9,476 nt of DNA. Source: an uncultured Oscillospiraceae bacterium. Lineage in GTDB: Bacteria > Bacillota > Clostridia > Oscillospirales > Acutalibacteraceae. The stretch's first letter is position 1, and each line of letters opens with the position of its first letter. The notes beneath the pieces are model-generated. The model did no database searches and was not told the DNA's origin. It was given only the letters and a program-made list of their open reading frames with translations. The stretch covers positions 1 through 9,476 of the forward strand of contig URQJ01000067.1 of NCBI GenBank assembly GCA_900549945.1. The letters are read 5' to 3'. Position numbers and translations under genes: made by a program. Positions 6,701 to 9,476 of the stretch are shown piece by piece.

Positions 6701-7303
6701 TTATGGGATGCCGAGCGCATCCTTTGCAAGGCGGTCGGCGAGGTCGTTGTATTTGTCGCCGGAATGCCCCTTGACCTTGACAAACCGGAAGCGCACGTGT
6801 TCGGCCGCCCGCCGGCAGAATTCGCGGTATGCGATCGTGCCCGGCTTATTCGCCTTCCACTCGCCGGTCGCCCACCGCGCCACTCCCTCGTAATCGTGGC
6901 AGATCGTGACGCTCGGCACCTCGTGCTCTATGCAGTATGTAAGGATCGTCTCGGCGCCCTTGATTTCCCCTGCGACATTGTGCATCTCGGCGAGCTGCGG
7001 GTCCTCAAATTTTTCGGAAAAATGCAGCTCCTCTCCGTTCAAAAAGAGCACCGCGCCGCAGGAAAAGGCCTTTGTCCCACTGTGATAGCTGCCGTCCACA
7101 TAGGCGACGGCGCCGTCCGCCGCGAAATTCTCCGCACATGCAAGGCTTTCGGCGCCCTGCATGTATGCCTCTGCCTCCGCGCGCGTCGGAAAGCTCTTAA
7201 AGGCCGCGCCCTTAAAACCGGTCGTCTGCCGCCGGCACGCCTCCCATGTCTCAAATATGCCCGTCTCGCGGCCCGCACGCACCGCATAATATTTTTTCGC
7301 CAA
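6701..7303 (-). CDS. rnhA: Ribonuclease H with N-terminal viroplasmin-like domain
   Basis: A 200-residue type 1 ribonuclease H that cuts the RNA strand of RNA/DNA hybrids (R-loops, primers). Residues 4-49 form the small viroplasmin-like hybrid-binding domain, starting KKYYAVRAGRETGIF. The catalytic domain is at about 63-197. Its four metal-binding acids are D70 (YVDGSY), E113 (AGEIKGAE), D137 (ICHDYEG) and D190 (NDLADRLA), with the accessory H180 in VKGHSGD. Layout and length resemble the well-studied Bacillus halodurans enzyme. The start is taken as TTG at 7303: the hybrid-binding domain begins there, GGGGGA lies six bases upstream (minus strand), and the only in-frame ATG further upstream (7417) precedes the promoter's expected transcription start. 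The gene has its own promoter and converges on the flavoprotein terminator. Function is confident; the start is nearly so. Confidence 0.93.
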   Translation of the reverse strand: MAKKYYAVRAGRETGIFETWEACRRQTTGFKGAAFKSFPTRAEAEAYMQGAESLACAENFAADGAVAYVDGSYHSGTKAFSCGAVLFLNGEELHFSEKFEDPQLAEMHNVAGEIKGAETILTYCIEHEVPSVTICHDYEGVARWATGEWKANKPGTIAYREFCRRAAEHVRFRFVKVKGHSGDKYNDLADRLAKDALGIP

Positions 7304-7309
7304 TTTTCG

Positions 7310-7315
7310 TCCCCC
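7310..7315 (-). promoter_or_regulatory. Ribosome binding site fixing the TTG start of rnhA
   Basis: On the minus strand GGGGGA lies six bases before TTG at 7303. No comparable site precedes any upstream in-frame start codon within the expected transcript. Confidence 0.6.
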
Positions 7316-7373
7316 GTTTCTGAACTGCACGCCGCGCCGCCTGCCTGTGCGCCGCGTTCTCACAATACGCCTC

Positions 7374-7402
7374 AGTATACCACCGATCCAGCCTCCCGGC
7401 AA
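7374..7402 (-). promoter_or_regulatory. Promoter of rnhA
   Basis: On the minus strand, TTGCCG (7402-7397; four of six) and TATACT (7379-7374; five of six) are separated by exactly 17 bases. Transcription would begin near 7367, giving a leader of about 64 bases before the TTG start. This rules out the upstream in-frame ATG at 7417 as the start on this transcript. Confidence 0.65.
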
Positions 7403-7432
7403 GCAGTTTTTTCGCAACGTCTCTCAAAACCG

Positions 7433-7457
7433 TGTGAAATGCCGCGGATTTTTCACA
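7433..7457. promoter_or_regulatory. Dyad between divergent promoters, possible operator
   Basis: TGTGAAA (7433-7439) and TTTCACA (7451-7457) are a perfect 7-base inverted repeat with an 11-base spacer. It lies 18 bases upstream of the -35 of the SH3-protein promoter and upstream of the rnhA promoter. The half-site TGTGA resembles a CRP half-site, but the spacing is wrong for CRP. The bound protein, if any, is unknown. Confidence 0.35.
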
Positions 7458-7475
7458 GAAAAACACCGAAAACAG

Positions 7476-7504
7476 TTGACCCGGAACAAAAATTCCTGTA
7501 AAAT
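7476..7504 (+). promoter_or_regulatory. Promoter of the SH3-domain protein gene
   Basis: TTGACC (7476-7481; five of six) and TAAAAT (7499-7504; five of six) are separated by exactly 17 bases, a near-consensus housekeeping promoter. Transcription would begin near 7511. An imperfect palindrome, TACTGTATATAGTA (7507-7520, 12 of 14 symmetric), overlaps the expected start and could be an operator. Confidence 0.75.
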
Positions 7505-7541
7505 AATACTGTATATAGTATAGAGATCGGAGGCTATCCCC

Positions 7542-8588
7542 ATGCACGCTCGGATCAAAACAAAATTTATGATGCACCTGAGCAGCCTTGCGGCGGCGCT
7601 TCTGCTCTGCTCCACCTCCCTGCCGGCTTTCGCATCGGAGGAGAGCAATACACATGCCCTGCACAGCGGCCCCTCCTCGCTTTCCGTTGTGACCGCAAAG
7701 ATCGCAGACGGCGACACAGTGCAGGTGCTCGAGCACACCAGCGCGGACTGGACGCGCATCGCGCTTGAGGACGGCACAACCGGATACTGCGACAGTACGC
7801 TGCTCAGCATCCGCGGCCATGCGGCGACGGACACTGAAACGCCCGCAGTCGGCGAAACCCTGAGCCCCGTCTCTGTTCTTTCCGCGCCCGAGGCTGATGC
7901 GCCGGCCGTGGGCAGGCTCGCCGCGAATGTCTATGTCTCTCTGCTCTCCGACGCTGCAGAAGGCGCTTACGCGGAGATTTCCGTCAAGGATCAGATCACC
8001 GGCTACATCGATGCGGACTCGATCCGCCCCGTGCAGACGGAGACGGCTACCGTTATCGCACGTCCGACCCTTGCGGAAAAGGGCGTTAAGACGGAAGCCG
8101 AGGCGCGCGAAAAGCTGAAATCGCTCGCGCTGTATTTTGAGGACGGCCTGTATTGGAACTGCGCCGGCGCCCCCGCGGATGCCGATATGTTCTGTGTCAC
8201 CGGCACGCCCTGTGCCCACTCCGTCGAGGGCTACGCATCCTGCAACACTTATTCCGGGAAAACCGACGCATACTTTCCGGAATACAGCGACGGCACGCAG
8301 TGCCTCGGCTACGCGAGCCTGCTCAGCGACCTGCTCTTCGGCACGGAGGCGCCAGTCACCATACACTACGATTTTGACCGCGTGCGGGTCGGCGATCACA
8401 TTCGCCTCATCGATTTGGAGCACTCCGTTCTCGTGACGGAAACCGGCACGCAGGCAGACGGCTCCCGCTACGTCCGCGTGACCGAGGTCAATGCCGATTA
8501 CGAAAGCTGCAAGATCGCTTGGGGCCGCACGATCACGGAGGACGAGCTATACGGAACAGCGGAGATCCTCACGCGTTACGGCGACTGA
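7542..8588 (+). CDS. Secreted SH3-domain protein with putative cysteine-hydrolase-like C-terminus
   Basis: A 348-residue exported protein. Residues 1-31 are a signal peptide: basic R4/K6/K8, hydrophobic core 13-23, predicted cut after AFA at 31. C23 is not in a good lipobox, so it is probably not a lipoprotein. Two bacterial SH3-like repeats follow at about 37-90 and 100-163, each ending in a TGYxD segment; such domains usually bind cell wall. The C-terminal part (about 178-348) has C254 in TQCLGYAS, H294 in LEHSVLV and N317 in TEVNAD. This Cys-His-Asn order is reminiscent of CHAP/NlpC-type cysteine hydrolases, followed by a CKIAWGRTIT motif. The catalytic assignment is inference; the domain could be non-catalytic or bind something else. 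The start has GGAGG at 7529-7533, eight bases upstream, and a strong promoter. It is a single-gene unit, closed by a hairpin 41 bases downstream. I do not recognise a named gene. Confidence 0.85.
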   Translation: MHARIKTKFMMHLSSLAAALLLCSTSLPAFASEESNTHALHSGPSSLSVVTAKIADGDTVQVLEHTSADWTRIALEDGTTGYCDSTLLSIRGHAATDTETPAVGETLSPVSVLSAPEADAPAVGRLAANVYVSLLSDAAEGAYAEISVKDQITGYIDADSIRPVQTETATVIARPTLAEKGVKTEAEAREKLKSLALYFEDGLYWNCAGAPADADMFCVTGTPCAHSVEGYASCNTYSGKTDAYFPEYSDGTQCLGYASLLSDLLFGTEAPVTIHYDFDRVRVGDHIRLIDLEHSVLVTETGTQADGSRYVRVTEVNADYESCKIAWGRTITEDELYGTAEILTRYGD

Positions 8589-8628
8589 GCGTCTGCCGCC
8601 GGACACACCTAAAAATACCGCGTAATAT

Positions 8629-8668
8629 AAAAGATGCGCCGGCTCGCTCTGACCCGGCGCATCTTTTT
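8629..8668. terminator. Intrinsic terminator after the SH3-domain protein gene
   Basis: AAAAGATGCGCCGG (8629-8642) pairs with CCGGCGCATCTTTT (8654-8667) in a perfect 14-base stem with an 11-base loop, followed by one more T. The A-run on the left makes it usable from the minus strand too. Confidence 0.88.
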
Positions 8669-8711
8669 AAAGCGGACGGCTTCCTTTAGATTCGGGAAGC
8701 CGTCCGCTTTT
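8669..8711. terminator. Second hairpin, probable terminator of the cysteine synthase gene
   Basis: AAAGCGGACGGCTTCC (8669-8684) pairs with GGAAGCCGTCCGCTTT (8695-8710) in a perfect 16-base stem with a 10-base loop. It begins 21 bases after the stop codon of the minus-strand cysteine synthase gene. Its T-runs are short on both strands, so the neighbouring hairpin at 8629-8668 may act as a backup for that gene. Confidence 0.75.
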
Positions 8712-8730
8712 GCGTCCATGTCTGACTTTC

Positions 8731-9476
<746 letters not shown>

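Noticed and set aside
7433..7457. CRP binding site
   Set aside because: The half-sites TGTGA and TCACA are separated by 15 bases rather than six, and CRP-type control is not expected in this kind of organism.
6662..7501. Plus-strand open frame opposite rnhA
   Set aside because: The minus strand carries all four RNase H catalytic acids; the plus-strand translation has no recognisable feature.
7542..7613. Lipoprotein signal at C23 of the SH3-domain protein
   Set aside because: The residues before C23 are L-L-L, not a lipobox. An AFA cleavage site at 29-31 fits a standard signal peptide better.
7251..8423. Minus-strand open frame opposite the SH3-domain protein
   Set aside because: It mirrors a gene with signal peptide, promoter and ribosome binding site. 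Its C-terminal part also overlaps rnhA in another frame.

Overview
The window looks like chromosomal DNA of a Gram-positive anaerobe of the Clostridia, most likely a GC-rich gut-type lineage such as the Oscillospirales/Ruminococcaceae. This is inferred from three things: the YesN/YesM-type two-component pair, the strong GGAGG-type ribosome binding sites, and an RNase H with a viroplasmin-like N-terminal domain. Genes are GC-rich, while the 5' regulatory region (1-396) is clearly AT-rich. No RNA gene, insertion sequence, CRISPR array or phage gene was seen.

Layout. Positions 1-396 hold no convincing gene, only short repeats and an extended -10 promoter. Positions 397-1956 (+) encode an AraC-type response regulator. 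It overlaps by four bases (ATGA) a membrane sensor histidine kinase, 1953-3806 (+). After a 135-base gap with a dyad and a hairpin come two related FAD-dependent oxidoreductases, 3942-5294 (+) and 5372-6619 (+). A strong bidirectional terminator (6634-6663) closes this block. A convergent ribonuclease H gene follows, 6701-7303 (-), with a TTG start. It is divergently transcribed from a secreted SH3-domain protein with a putative cysteine-peptidase-like C-terminus, 7542-8588 (+). Two consecutive hairpins separate that gene from the 3' part of a cysteine synthase gene, 8731-9476 (-), which runs off the right edge.

How the genes may work together. The regulator and kinase are an evident signalling unit: an extracytoplasmic Cache-like sensor, a HisKA_7TM-less 'His_kinase' core and an AraC output. 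In Firmicutes such pairs usually control carbohydrate uptake or breakdown operons next door. Here no transporter or glycosidase is visible. The only adjacent same-strand genes are the two flavoproteins, so the simplest inference is that the pair controls an unidentified redox conversion of a small molecule carried out by the two paralogues. The genes right of 6634 appear to be independent single-gene units: RNA/DNA hybrid removal, a cell-surface or secreted enzyme, and cysteine biosynthesis.

The most interesting items are the two-component/twin-flavoprotein cassette with its shared upstream elements and the uncharacterised SH3/cysteine-hydrolase-like secreted protein. Nothing in the window clearly shows a new defence or mobile system.
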